Positions 52,851-62,609 are shown, counted from the first letter of the stretch. The stretch is 64,000 nucleotides of DNA from Ryuthela nishihirai (GCA_038380435.1 JAWZYU010000025.1:28062707-28126706); one strand, 5' to 3'. The notes: a model not told the origin generated them from the sequence alone. A program made the numbers and translations.

Positions 52851-53662
52851 ACTCGGGCTCAAAATAGCACTTATGATTTTGGGCTCAGAATTAATTTAAA
52901 TTTGAAATACTTCCTGTAATTGTGTAAAAAGCAGTAAATATAAAAAAAATTTAAAATATAATTTCAACCTCTTAATTAGTCGTCAGTAATTAAAAATAAG
53001 CCATGCGGCTTTTGATTATTTTTGTATGTATTCTCTATCTGTAATTCCTTTATTGTAGGGGGCGGGAGTGGCTCAGTCGGTAGCGCGCCAGGCTCGTAAT
53101 CTGTAGTTCCCAGGTTCGAGTCCCAGCTGGGTGAGCGTTGAGATTTATCTCCGCAAAATTCCCCGCCCTGCCCACGGTCAGTAAGGGGCACCGATGGGCT
53201 TGGAAAGGCCGCCGTCCGTCGGATGGGACGTTAAGCCGTGGTCCGTGTGCGGGAGAGCCATACCATGTGCACGTTAAAGAACACGCTGGATGACCTTGAC
53301 GGGAGACTACCATCTGTCTCCCAACAGCTGTTCAAGTGGATCCTCTCCTCCAACCTTCTCTGAGAGTTCGGGGTCCATGTAACCTTGCCATTTAGCCCAT
53401 GGTGAGCAAAAAAGTGCCGCTCAGAGGTAAAACAACCCAACCTTTATTGTAGATAGAAAATAAATAGAAAAGTAATCAAAGCGGCATGGCTTATTTTTAA
53501 TTACTGACGACTGATTAAGAGGTTGAAATTATATTCTAAAATATCTTTACTGCTTTATTCACAATTACAGGAAATATTTGAAATTTAAATTAATTCTAAA
53601 CTCAAAATATTTCGTTCTCTTTCGAGCCCGAGTCCAAAATCGTTTGATATTTTGAACCCGAG
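52851..53662. repeat. long palindromic element split at its centre by a SINE-1
   Basis: Arms of about 200 bp (52851-53050 and 53450-53662) are inverted copies of one another. Matching blocks include GACTCGGGCTC-type outer ends, CCTGTAATTGTG, AAGCAGTAAA, AATTTCAACCTCTTAAT and CGTCAGTAATTAAAAATAAG. Without the SINE the loop would be about 20 bp. No known terminus or TSD was identified, so whether it is a MITE is open. Confidence 0.8.
53059..53440 (+). mobile_element. SINE-1 inserted in the palindrome centre, with TSD
   Basis: CCTTTATTGTAG occurs at 53047-53058 and 53441-53452. The SINE is complete, with a GGGTGAGCG change after the head. Confidence 0.93.
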
Positions 53663-53668
53663 CACACT

Positions 53669-54168
53669 AGACGAAGCCATGGCCGTGTGGTTAGCGCGCT
53701 TTGCTACTGATCTACGGGACCTGTGTTCGAGTCCCGGGTAACGCATGGATGTTTGTGCAGCCTTTCTGCTGAGGTTCCGCCATCCTCACAGACCTTCTAT
53801 TATGGCGTATTAAACTGACGGCCTTCTGCCAGACCTCTGTGGCTTTTGGTTTGTTTGGTTTGTTTTACCTCTGAGCGGCACTTTTTTGCACAACATGGGC
53901 TAAATGGCCAGGTCACAAGGACCCCGAAGGCTCAGAGAAGGTTGGGGGAGGGGCCCACTATAACAGCTGTTGGGGTACAGATGGTAGCCTCCCGTCAAGG
54001 CCATCCAGCGTGTTCTTTAACGTGCACAGGGTATGGCTCTCCCGCACACGGGGGCACGGCTTTAACGTCCCGTCCGACGGACGGCGGCCTTTCCAAGTTC
54101 ATTGGTGTCCCCTTACTGACCGTGGGCAGGGCGGGGAGTTACCTCTGTGGCAAGCAGCTGCTTGAGGT
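53669..54168 (+). mobile_element. SINE-2 copy interrupted by a SINE-1
   Basis: The head and hairpin lie at 53669-53843, and the end of the body with AAGCAGCTGCTTGAGG at 54141-54168. The hairpin is degraded (CTGACGGCCTTCTGCCAG). Confidence 0.88.
53844..54140 (-). mobile_element. SINE-1 5'-truncated, inserted inside a SINE-2, with TSD
   Basis: ACCTCTGTGGC, from the SINE-2 body, is repeated at 53833-53843 and 54141-54151. The insert ends at GGCAGGGCGGGGAGTT and lacks the tRNA head. Confidence 0.93.
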
Positions 54169-54623
54169 GACTATACATAAATGAATGGCTCTTTGCGTCT
54201 ATAACGATGCTATCCAAGAACTTTCAATTTCTACTAGTATTTTTAATATTTTTCATTCCAAACAGCATTTTAATTTTGTCATAAATTGATTATAATTAAT
54301 AATATAAGAATAAAGTAAATGATTTAGAGACATTCATTTCTCTCTATATATATATGTCTTATGATATAAGAAAATCTTTTAAAGCAAGGTTATGGTACAA
54401 CAGAAAATAATAGTTGCAGATAGATTTATAACGATAATTCATACATAATAAAACAGATTATTGAACTAAAAGAGAGATGATATTTTTTCAGAAAAAATCC
54501 TTAATGACGTATTCAAAATTTGTTTCCTGAAAAAAATCCCTTTCAATAGATAAAAATGATACGAGAAAGATATTTTTCGATTTACTTTATATCGAATACT
54601 CGAAATCAAAACGGTGTTTTCGG
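54169..54623. other. non-genic AT-rich stretch
   Basis: A TA run lies near 54346-54355. No gene recognised. Confidence 0.5.
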
Positions 54624-55141
54624 TACAGTCACTCAAAAAAGTATCCGAACACTAGGGTTGATTGCAGAATTCAGAAAAAATATCTGGCAACGATTTTTTT
54701 AGAAATTAGTGATCTGGCAACCTTCGTGTCACGTGTTTACAGAATTCAGGAAAAATATCTGGAGCGTGTACAGCTACTGTACACGCTCCAGTAACCGTTC
54801 ACAGCAAACTGGAGCGTGTGCAGTTACTGCACACGTTCCAGTTTGCTGTGAACGGTAACTGCACACGCTCAATATTTCCGTGAGTGAGCCCACACGATCT
54901 AATATCAAAATAATATGACCACCTACAGTAGCTCAAAAAAGTATCCGAACACTATGGTTGATTACAGAATTGAGAAAAAATATCTGTCAAAGTTTTTTTT
55001 AGAAATTAGTGATTTGGCAACCTTCGTGTCACATGACACGAAGGTTGCCAGATCACTAATTTCTAAAAAAATCGTTGACAGATATTTTTTCTGAATTCTG
55101 TAATCAACCATAGCGTTCGGATACTTTTTTGAGCGACTGTA
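54624..55141. mobile_element. MITE-A composite: one full palindromic copy and one partial copy
   Basis: The first part (54624 to about 54900) has the left terminus TACAGTCACTCAAAAAAG and the GGAGCGTGTGCAGTTAC palindromic block but no right end. The second part (54924-55141) is a complete 218-bp element whose two halves are near-perfect inverted copies meeting at TCACATGACACGAAGG. TA lies at its borders. Confidence 0.85.
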
Positions 55142-55189
55142 CCTATTGATTTTTAGCCCGTCATCCCGATACTATTTGAACTCGAATGC

Positions 55190-55500
55190 GACGCCGGATC
55201 TGAAAATCCCTCTCATTTCTGAGTTCTACTGCCAGAAATTGCGCTATTCACTAATATTTATCTCTCCAGTTCCGTATATGGGCATTTGACCTTTGACTTT
55301 TAAGGACCCATCAGAAACAAAATCTGGCATACTTTTCTGAGATCTACAACTTAAAATCCCCCAGGCACCAATTTTTAGACCTTTGTCACCGGGAGATCTA
55401 TATTTGACTTTTGACCTCAAAGGACCCATAACAGCCAAAATTCAACAACACTTCCGAGTTCTGTGACTCAAGAACACCCTTTACAATTATTGAATTAATA
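55190..55500. repeat. degenerate repeat of about 120 bp, first block
   Basis: Motifs GAGATCTAC(A/G)A, then CCCCCAGGCACCAATTTTTAG and TTTGACCT(T/C)...AAGGACCCAT recur about every 118-122 bp. Two to three decayed units are visible. The weak minus-strand frames here follow the repeat and share its pattern with 56618-56842. Confidence 0.65.
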
Positions 55501-55866
55501 TCATTATTTCTATTTGCATGTGTGAAAAGTACAGGCTGGGATGCCATGTCCCCTTCCTTTAATAATTCTACTAACAGAATAGAGGCGAAAAAAACATTTA
55601 ATATATAATAAAAAAATTTCTTGAGAATTTTTTTTAATTATATTCGTATATTTCATTTATTTTATTATTTATTATTCGTTTTTGTGATCTTAAAGAACGT
55701 TCTTAAGAAATTTTTTTAAAAACGAAATTTTCACAAAAACGAATCAAAAATCTTATACTGGAACTGGGATCCACTCATATGTGCCTTCCCCCCCTCCTCC
55801 CTCCAATTCCTACATTAATGCTTTTTCTCTTAGTTCTGGATCTAGGAAAGAAAGGAAGGATTGTAT
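55501..55866. other. non-genic AT-rich stretch
   Basis: A long A/T tract at about 55590-55700; no gene recognised. Confidence 0.5.
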
Positions 55867-56248
55867 TGGATTGTTTTACCTCTGAGCGGCACTTTTTTGC
55901 ACACCATGGGCTAAATGGCCAGGTCACATGGACCCCGAAGGCTCAGAGAAGGTTGGGGAAGGGAACCCACTGGAACAGCTGTTGGGAGACAGATGGCATC
56001 CGTCCGTCAAGGCCATCCAGCGTGTTCTTTAACGTGCACAGGATATGGCTCTCCCACACACGGGCCACGGCTTAACGTCCCATCCGACGGACGGCAGCCT
56101 TTCCAAGCCCATCGGTGTTCCCTATTGACCGTGGGCAGGGCGGGGAAATTTTGCGGAGATAAATTTCAACGCTGACTCAGCTGGGACTCGAACCTGGGAA
56201 CTACAGATTACGAGACTGGCGCGCTACCGACTGAGCCACCCCCGCCCC
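55867..56248 (-). mobile_element. SINE-1 copy, full length
   Basis: All domains are present, with a GGATTGTTTTACC tail. No firm TSD. Confidence 0.9.
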
Positions 56249-57130
56249 AAGATAGGAAGGTACAATCAGAGAAGTATCTATGCTAATATAACATCTACCA
56301 TATGACGCCATGACCAGCAGCTCTGAATGACATTTTCACAATATAAGTGTGAAACATTTAGATATCACCTTCATTGTGTATGTATAAATATACTAGAAAT
56401 TATTCAGCGCCTCTTAATTTGCAGACTGCCATTCCAACCCATATCTGACCTTTGAACTTGACAGCGATCTCAAATCAGCGAATTAACATTTCTGAAATAA
56501 TTGACACAGAATTAACATTTTTGAGATCTCATTCATAGAGGTATCTATAAACGGATCGTAGATCTCCTATAAGTATTTATCTCTCATAGAGGTATCTATG
56601 AACCAAAATTTAATACTCTAGCACCGGTATATTAAAATTTGACCTGTGACCTCAAATGACCCATCGGAATCCAATTTTTTACAACGTTTGTGAGATCTTA
56701 GACCTGAAGTACCCCTAGTCATCAAATTTTGGCTCTCTAGTCCCAATAGATAAAATTCGATCTTCGACCTCGAAGGACCTATCGCATCCCAAATTTCGAA
56801 ATGTTTCTGAGATCTACGGTCCGAAATACCCCCAGGCACCAATTTTTAGCTATCTAGCAGGTGCTAGAGAGCTAAAAAAAAATATATATATATAGATATA
56901 TTACTATATATATAGATATATTACTATATATACTATAGATCTAAATTTGACTTTCGAATTCGATGGACCATCCGGATCCGAAACTTCGAAACGTGTCCGA
57001 GATCTACAATCCAAAACACCCCCAGACACTAATTTTCACATTTCTAGCACTTGTAGATCAAGATTTGACCTCTACTTGACATCTATTTGACCTTGAAAAT
57101 CTACCATTTTCTGCATCGAAGTTAGAATTA
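56249..57130. repeat. degenerate repeat of about 120 bp, second block
   Basis: About four units with the same motif order as 55190-55500 lie between about 56530 and 57110. A TA-rich tract at about 56876-56936 interrupts them. Unit spacing, taken from the AGATCT motifs near 56692 and 56812, is about 120 bp. Confidence 0.6.
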
Positions 57131-57161
57131 GCGTGATCCCGTGTCACTTACTCAGTCAGTC

Positions 57162-57446
57162 CGCAAAACACCCCGCCCTGTCCATGGTCAGTAGGGGACA
57201 CCGATGGACTTGGAAAGACCGCCGTCCGTCGGATGGGACGTTAAGCCGTGGCTCCGTGCGCGGGAGAGCCATATCCTGTGCACGTTAAAGAACACGCTGA
57301 ATGGCCTTGACGGGAGGCTACCATCTGTCTCCCAACAGCTGTTTCAGTGGGTCCCCAACCTTCTCTGAGCATTCGGGGTCCTTGTGACCTGGCCATTTAG
57401 CCCATGGTGTGCAAAAAGTGCCACTCAGAGGTGAAACAACCCAACC
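57162..57446 (+). mobile_element. SINE-1 copy 5'-truncated, with TSD in a CAGT repeat
   Basis: CAGTCAGTC lies at 57153-57161 and directly after the tail at 57447. The insert starts at CGCAAAACACCCCGCC and lacks the tRNA head. Confidence 0.9.
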
Positions 57447-57653
57447 CAGTCAGTCAGTCACCATCCACTACACCTATTCCTCGATTTGCTCCATGATTTA
57501 CACGGTACTCGGTTTACACGGTTTCAGTTTTACACGATCAAAAAATGCAACAAGTTTCGATTTACACGATTACAGACTCGATTTTACACTGTACGGTTCG
57601 ATATTTTTTTTAATGTAAATAAAGATATGATGCATATTATGCAATAGCATTGA

Positions 57654-57697
57654 TACAGTCGCTCAAAATATATCCTAACACTATGGTTGATTCTATA
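57654..57697. mobile_element. MITE-A left-end fragment
   Basis: TACAGTCGCTCAAAATATAT followed by CTATGGTTGATT; the rest of the element is missing. Confidence 0.65.
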
Positions 57698-57875
57698 GCG
57701 TCAATGGGGGATTATTAGACTGTCATTCCAAAGTAAAAATTAACTAAGTGGTTTCAATTAATATCATTTATTTTCCAGAATAAATAATAAATAGGAAATT
57801 CCTATATTTAAAAAATCGTCATATCTAACAAGTTATATTCTTGCCATTGTAATCAATGTCTCGCGACATCTCAAT

Positions 57876-58267
57876 AGGGGCGGGGGTGGCCCAGTCGGTA
57901 GCGCGCCAGGCTCGTAATCTGTAGTTCCCAGGTTCGAGTCCCAGCTGGGTCAGCGTTGAGATTTATCTCCGCAAAATTCCCCGGCCTGCCCACGGTCAGT
58001 AGGGGACACCGATGGGCTTGGAAAGGCCGCCGTCCGTCGGATGGGACGTTAAGCCGTGGCCCCGTGTGCGGGAGAGCCATACCCTGTGCACGTTAAAGAA
58101 CACGCTAGATGGCCTTGACGGGAGGCTACCATCTGTCTCCCAACAGCTGTTCCAATGGGTCCCTTCCCCCAACCTTCTCTGAGCCTTCGGGGTCCATGTG
58201 ACCTGGCCATTTAGCCCATGGTGTGCAAAAAAGTGCCGCTCTGAGGTAAAACAACCCAACCCAACAA
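57876..58267 (+). mobile_element. SINE-1, reference full-length copy with 16-bp TSD
   Basis: CTCG(C/T)GACATCTCAAT flanks the copy at 57860-57875 and 58268-58283. The head is tRNA-like: A box at 57887-57898 (TGGCCCAGTCGG, usually TGGCTCAGTCGG), anticodon loop CTCGTAA, and B box GGTTCGAGTCC at 57931-57941. The loop and stem recall Met or Thr tRNAs. Next come a linker with GAGATTTATCTCCGC, the conserved core at about 58031-58110 (GGATGGGACGTTAAGCC ... CACGTTAAAGAACACGC), a 3' domain with GTGACCTGGCCATTTAGCCC, and the tail GGTAAAACAACCC plus AACCC repeats. No protein is encoded; transcription would be by RNA polymerase III and mobility would depend on an unidentified LINE. Confidence 0.94.
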
Positions 58268-58283
58268 CTCGTGACATCTCAAT

Positions 58284-58886
58284 GAAAAGCCTGTTTTGCA
58301 AAGACAGCGAGATCTGACTTTTCTAGACGGAATTTTTCAGACTAGAAAACACCGTCTATTTGTCACATGTTTAGCATCTTTGTAGACTATTATATAGGCT
58401 GAATACAGCTGATTCCTAACTACACTGTTTTATAAAATATCATATAAATATATATCATATAATTACTAATTTTACAAAATAAAGCACAAAATATTGGTAT
58501 AAATGTTTAATTTCTAATTTATATTTTGATCATAAATATCCTTCTTTCAAATTTCGTCGTAAAATTCGATAGTGTAAGTGTATATAACGATAAGTATTTT
58601 TCGCGATAAAGAAGAAACGTATGAGAAATTAATCTAAGCTCATTTGCATTATTGCATATAAAGTGCAATATAATGTTACATTAATGTTTATTTTTATTGC
58701 TGAACTGAAATTTGAGATAAATATGCATAAATAAAACTTTCAATGCACTTTATTTTTATATCTTTTATTTATTTATTCATAACAAGGACTTTTTTCAGAT
58801 TCTTTCCCTTTCTTGCTTAAGTTGTAGGCTTCGATGCACGGTGATTTCCCGGAACTTATCTACCGCGTAAATCGAGGGATGGGTGT
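58284..58886. other. AT-rich interior without recognised gene
   Basis: This is the right half of the possible pogo/Tigger element; long A/T tracts, no coding frame. Confidence 0.4.
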
Positions 58887-58900
58887 ATATATCTAATACA

Positions 58901-59690
58901 TACACCGAAGAGCCAAAACATTATGACTACCTGCCTGATATGATGTTAGTCCTCCAGGTGCCGCAAAAACAGCTCTTACCCGACGAGGCATGGACGCTAC
59001 AAGATTTCTAAAGGTGTCTTGTGGTATCTGGTACCAACATGTTACCAGCAGATCCTTTAACTCTTGTAAGTTACGTGTTTGAGCCGCCGCAGATCGAATA
59101 TGCTGGTCCAATACAAATCACAGATGCTCGATTGGATTGATGTCTGAGGAATTTGGAGGTCAGGGCATAACCTGGAAGTCTTCCTCGCGAACCATTCTCG
59201 AACAATCCGGGCAGTATGGCATGGCACATTATCCTGCTGAAAGAAGGCACTACCAGAGAGAGATACCGTTGCGATGAAAAGATGCACATGGTCTGCAATG
59301 ATGTTTAAGTAGGTGGTAGACATCATGGTTTCCTGCAGATGAATCACTGGATCCAGGGTTTCCCAGCAGAACATTGCCGAAAATATTACACTTCCTTCAC
59401 TGGCTTCTTTTCGTCCCATGATGCATCCTGGTGCTAACACTTCCCAAGGCAAACGATGCACAGCTACCCGGCCGTCCACATGGTGCAACAGGAAACGTGA
59501 TTCATCGGACCAGACGACCTTCTTCCAATCATTCAATGTCTAATTTTGATGCTCAGGTACCCATTGTAGGCGCTTTCGACGGTGAACCGAGGTTAGCATT
59601 GACACTCGGAGAGGTCTGCAGCTATGCAACCCCATTTTCACCAGAGTTCAATGCATTATGTGTTGTGATATATACGCATGGGGGTGATGG
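58901..59690 (-). mobile_element. Tc1-like DNA transposon, catalytic half only
   Basis: The terminus TACACCGAAGAGCCAAAACA at 58901, read towards the gene, resembles a Tc1-like lineage spread through fishes and arthropods (known termini begin ACACCGATCAGCCATAAC). The element is complete at this 3' side and fades out near 59690. The N-terminal DNA-binding part and the other terminus are therefore missing. Confidence 0.82.
58918..59536 (-). pseudogene. Tc1-like transposase, C-terminal catalytic part, frameshifted
   Basis: From 59536 downward the frame shows KKVVWSDESRFLLHHVDGR with the first catalytic aspartate. An IFSAMFCWETLDPVIHL block and FFQQDNVPCHTARIV with the second aspartate follow. 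The third acidic residue (INPIEHL) is in another frame after a frameshift near 59150. The C-terminus then continues in a frame reading LDQHIRSAAAQTRNLQELKD and PQDTFRNLVASMPRRVRAV. Most of the catalytic domain is intact at the sequence level, so decay is moderate. Confidence 0.85.
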
Positions 59691-60108
59691 GTCGGCACTC
59701 TTCCTCCCCCCCTCCCAATCTGTGACCTTCCTCCAGAGCTTCCAAATAAGTTGCATAGGCTCTGTTTCTCACAAATTGACTCGATATCTATGCTACCTTT
59801 TCAGTAACTAACAGTGGGCTTACAGAATAATAATCCCAGATCAATAACTTTAAGCAAATAAATCAAGTAGTAAGTAAGTTAGTAAGCTTATTTTCTGTTT
59901 TATGTACACATACAGTGCATGGTTGCCACAAAGTAATAATTAAAATAACAACTCTTTACTCTCTAATGCAAATATGCTTGAATATACACGTATTTTACAT
60001 ACATATATAACTTCAAACTCTGCATTTCATTTCTTACAATCAAAGTTATATGGTATTGTGCATTTTTCTCCTGCATTTTTGCAATTACAGTAACATTACC
60101 ATTCACCT
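59691..60108. other. non-genic AT-rich stretch
   Basis: No gene or repeat recognised. Confidence 0.5.
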
Positions 60109-60119
60109 TATTATAATAG

Positions 60120-60524
60120 AGGGGGGCAGGGGGGGGGGGGGGGGGCTCAGTCGGTAGCGCGTCAGGCTCGTAATCTGTAGTTCCCAGGTTCGAGTCCCAG
60201 CTGGGTCAGCGTTGAGATTTATCTCCGCAAAATTTCCCACCCTGCCCACGGTCAGTAGGGGACACCAATGGGCTTGGAAAGGCCGCCGTCCGTCGGATGG
60301 GACGTTAAGCCGTGGCTCCGTGTGTGGGAGAGCCATACCCTGTGCACGTTAAAGAACACGCTGGATGGCCTTGACGGGAGGCTACCATCTGTCTCCCAAC
60401 AGCTGTTCCAGTGGGTCCCCTCCCCCAACCTTCTCTGAGCCTTCGTGGTCCTTGTGATCTGGCCATTTAACCTATGGTGTGCAAAAAAGTGCCGCTCAGA
60501 GGTAAAACAACGCAACAACCCAAA
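60120..60524 (+). mobile_element. SINE-1 copy with expanded G-run in the head, with TSD
   Basis: TATTATAATAG flanks the copy at 60109-60119 and 60525-60535. Upstream of the A box the normal GGGGCGGGGGTGG has become a run of about 17 G, so the first bases of the A box are altered. The rest is complete. Confidence 0.92.
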
Positions 60525-60535
60525 TATTATAATAG

Positions 60536-61006
60536 GATTATCCCACACGAGCAAAACTCGTTTGTGGGTTTTATAAATAAAAAACATGTTCATAGATTTC
60601 GCATGATCTTCATTATTTAAACAATAATTTTACATTTAATGTTTCCATATAGTTCTTTTTTTTTTATAAAAATTTAACATTTTGTAAGTTTAGTTCCACT
60701 ATCCATTTTCTAATTCTTTAACAAATTCATTTATGTTTCTTGCATCCTTTGTATAATTTGGAATCAAATTAAATAATCTTGGGGATATATAAATGTAATG
60801 CCTGGTAATAATATTCTTTGTTGTAAAAAGCTCTTCCAATATTAAATTTTTGGATAATCTAATATTAAACGCAAAGCCTCTGATGTTTTGTTCATTCCAA
60901 GTTTACGTGTTTGATTACATTAAAAATATATAGTTTTCTCACTTGCAAGACGTCCAATATTTGATAATCCTGAATTTTACTTTCTCTTCTTCTCTTTCTT
61001 AGCATG
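60536..61006. other. non-genic AT-rich stretch
   Basis: No gene or repeat recognised. Confidence 0.5.
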
Positions 61007-61416
61007 TACTGTCGCTCAAAAAAGTATCCGAACACTACGGTTGATTACAAAATTCAGAAAAAATATCTGGCAACGTTTTTTAGAAATTAGTGATCTGGCA
61101 ACCTTCGTGTCACGTGATTACAGAATTCAGGAAAAATATCTGGAGCGTGTGCAGTTACTGCACACGCTCCAGTTTGCTGTGAACGGTAACTGCACATGCT
61201 CAATATTTCTGTGAGTGGGCCCACATGATCCAGGTCTTTGTGAGCTCACACGATTCAATGTGCTGTGAACATTAACCGACAATTAGTGATCTGGCAACCT
61301 TCGTGTCACGTGACCCGAAGGTTGCCAGATCACTAATTTCTAAAAAATCGTTGCCAGATATTTTTTTGAATTTTGTAATCAACCGTAGTGTTCGGATACT
61401 TTTTTGAGCGACAGTA
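61007..61416. mobile_element. MITE-A, complete, 410 bp
   Basis: The termini TACTGTCGCTCAAAAAAG and its inverted partner ending GAGCGACAGTA match at all outer positions, with TA at both borders. The flanking arms carry ATATCTGGCAACG and CACGTGA blocks; the centre carries the GGAGCGTGTGCAGTTAC palindrome. This is the best-preserved larger copy. Confidence 0.9.
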
Positions 61417-61579
61417 CCTAATTATATGTTTTTGGACTCCATCTTGCGGTTTAAGACATGTATCATAAGCTCCCCCCCCCCCCCATGACAAATAACATAG
61501 TTGAGACCGAATGTAATATATAGTCTGATAGCCATTAGTCTCTGTAAGAGTATAATTGCTGAACCATAATAGTATATTA

Positions 61580-61781
61580 AAAAAAAATACTCCCTCAAGC
61601 AGCTGCTTGCCACAGAGGTCTGACAGGAGCCTGCAAGTTTATACGCTGTAATAGAAGGATCTGTAAGGAATACAGGACCTCAGCAGAAAAACAACACAAA
61701 CACCTATGCCTTATCCGGGACTCGAACCCGGGGTCCCTTCGATGAGTAGCCAAGCGCGCTGCCCACTCGGCCACGTGACGG
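61580..61781 (-). mobile_element. SINE-2 copy, full length, with TSD
   Basis: AATAGTATATT occurs near 61569-61579 and 61783-61793. The copy is complete but more diverged than most, with a one-base insertion in the B-box region. Confidence 0.88.
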
Positions 61782-61794
61782 CAATAGTATATTG

Positions 61795-62395
61795 TACTAG
61801 AAAAATATTAGAGAAAGTTTCATGTGATATTAATGGAAATCAAACTTCAAAGTTCTATAGCATCTAAAACATCCATTTAGTGGGAAAATGTTACCGAACA
61901 TAAATTAAACATCGTAATCAAATCTATTTATATCTCGATTTTCAAAAATGTTATTTAGTATATTAAATAAATTCTTGTAATATTAAAATATTCAATACGC
62001 GAACTTCGAAAGTTTACATTTATATATTTATTTTATTAAACAGTTGGAAATAGTCTGAATAGTTAAATAGTTTGAAACAATGCTGGCAAGCAGCTGCTTG
62101 AGGGGGTATTTATTTATATTTTATATTATTTAAATTTTCGTGAATTTCTGAGATAAACTTTTATGACCCATTACTATTGCGAAATATTCTAGCGTCCATA
62201 AAACTTTAAATACTGAAAGAATATTGTCGAAAATCAATATCGAAATAGATTTCATTATAGTTTTTTAATCTTATATCAGTTATTTTTTCCCCATTAAGTG
62301 TGTATTTTATATGCTATATAGCTTTGAAGTTAGTTCCCCATTGGTATAACATGCAAATTCTCTAACCTTATGGTAGGGCAGTGTAATATAACTTG
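61795..62395. mobile_element. MITE-B relative, foldback element of about 600 bp
   Basis: Outer right terminus inverted: TACACTGCCCTACCATAAGG. Inner inverted arms match across the element: CAAACTTCAAAGTTCTATAG on the left against AACTTCAAAGCTATATAG (inverted) on the right, and ATATCTCGATTTTC on the left against its inverted form near 62225-62245. The left terminus is poorly preserved. Confidence 0.65.
62084..62120 (+). mobile_element. SINE-2 tail fragment inside the foldback element
   Basis: GGCAAGCAGCTGCTTGAGGG and GGTATTTATTTAT match the last part of SINE-2. It is a very short 5'-truncated insertion. Confidence 0.7.
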
Positions 62396-62609
62396 CACTG
62401 CCGGCAATGGGTCCGACTTCAAATAACTCGGAGCAGAATTTTTCAGTTTCAACTGGATGCACACGTGAGATTACGAATCACATGATCTATCTCCTGGGTT
62501 AACAGAGTCATTTCAGAGCACTGGTAACTGCGCTATTAAGATAGGAAAGATTGACGGATTAATTGTTATTTTACAGCATCCACTTCAAGTACCCAACCTT
62601 TCTGAATGC
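62396..62609. other. short unique spacer
   Basis: No recognised feature. Confidence 0.5.

Larger units (their letters stand above)
57469..58887. mobile_element. possible pogo/Tigger-type DNA element remnant
   Basis: TACACCTATTCCTCGATTTG at the left and, inverted, TACACCCATCCCTCGATTTA at the right form terminal repeats with TA ends. Repeated TTTACACGG motifs occur near 57497-57590. CCTCGATTTA-type termini are known from pogo/Tigger elements. The interior is AT-rich, holds a MITE-A end and a SINE-1, and shows no transposase. Confidence 0.45.

Noticed and set aside
57876..57950. A genuine tRNA gene in the SINE-1 heads
   Set aside because: The acceptor ends do not pair, no discriminator or terminator follows, and the sequence runs into the SINE core in every copy.
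58893..59811. Plus-strand frame at 59431-59811 as a gene
   Set aside because: It is the opposite strand of the Tc1-like transposase.
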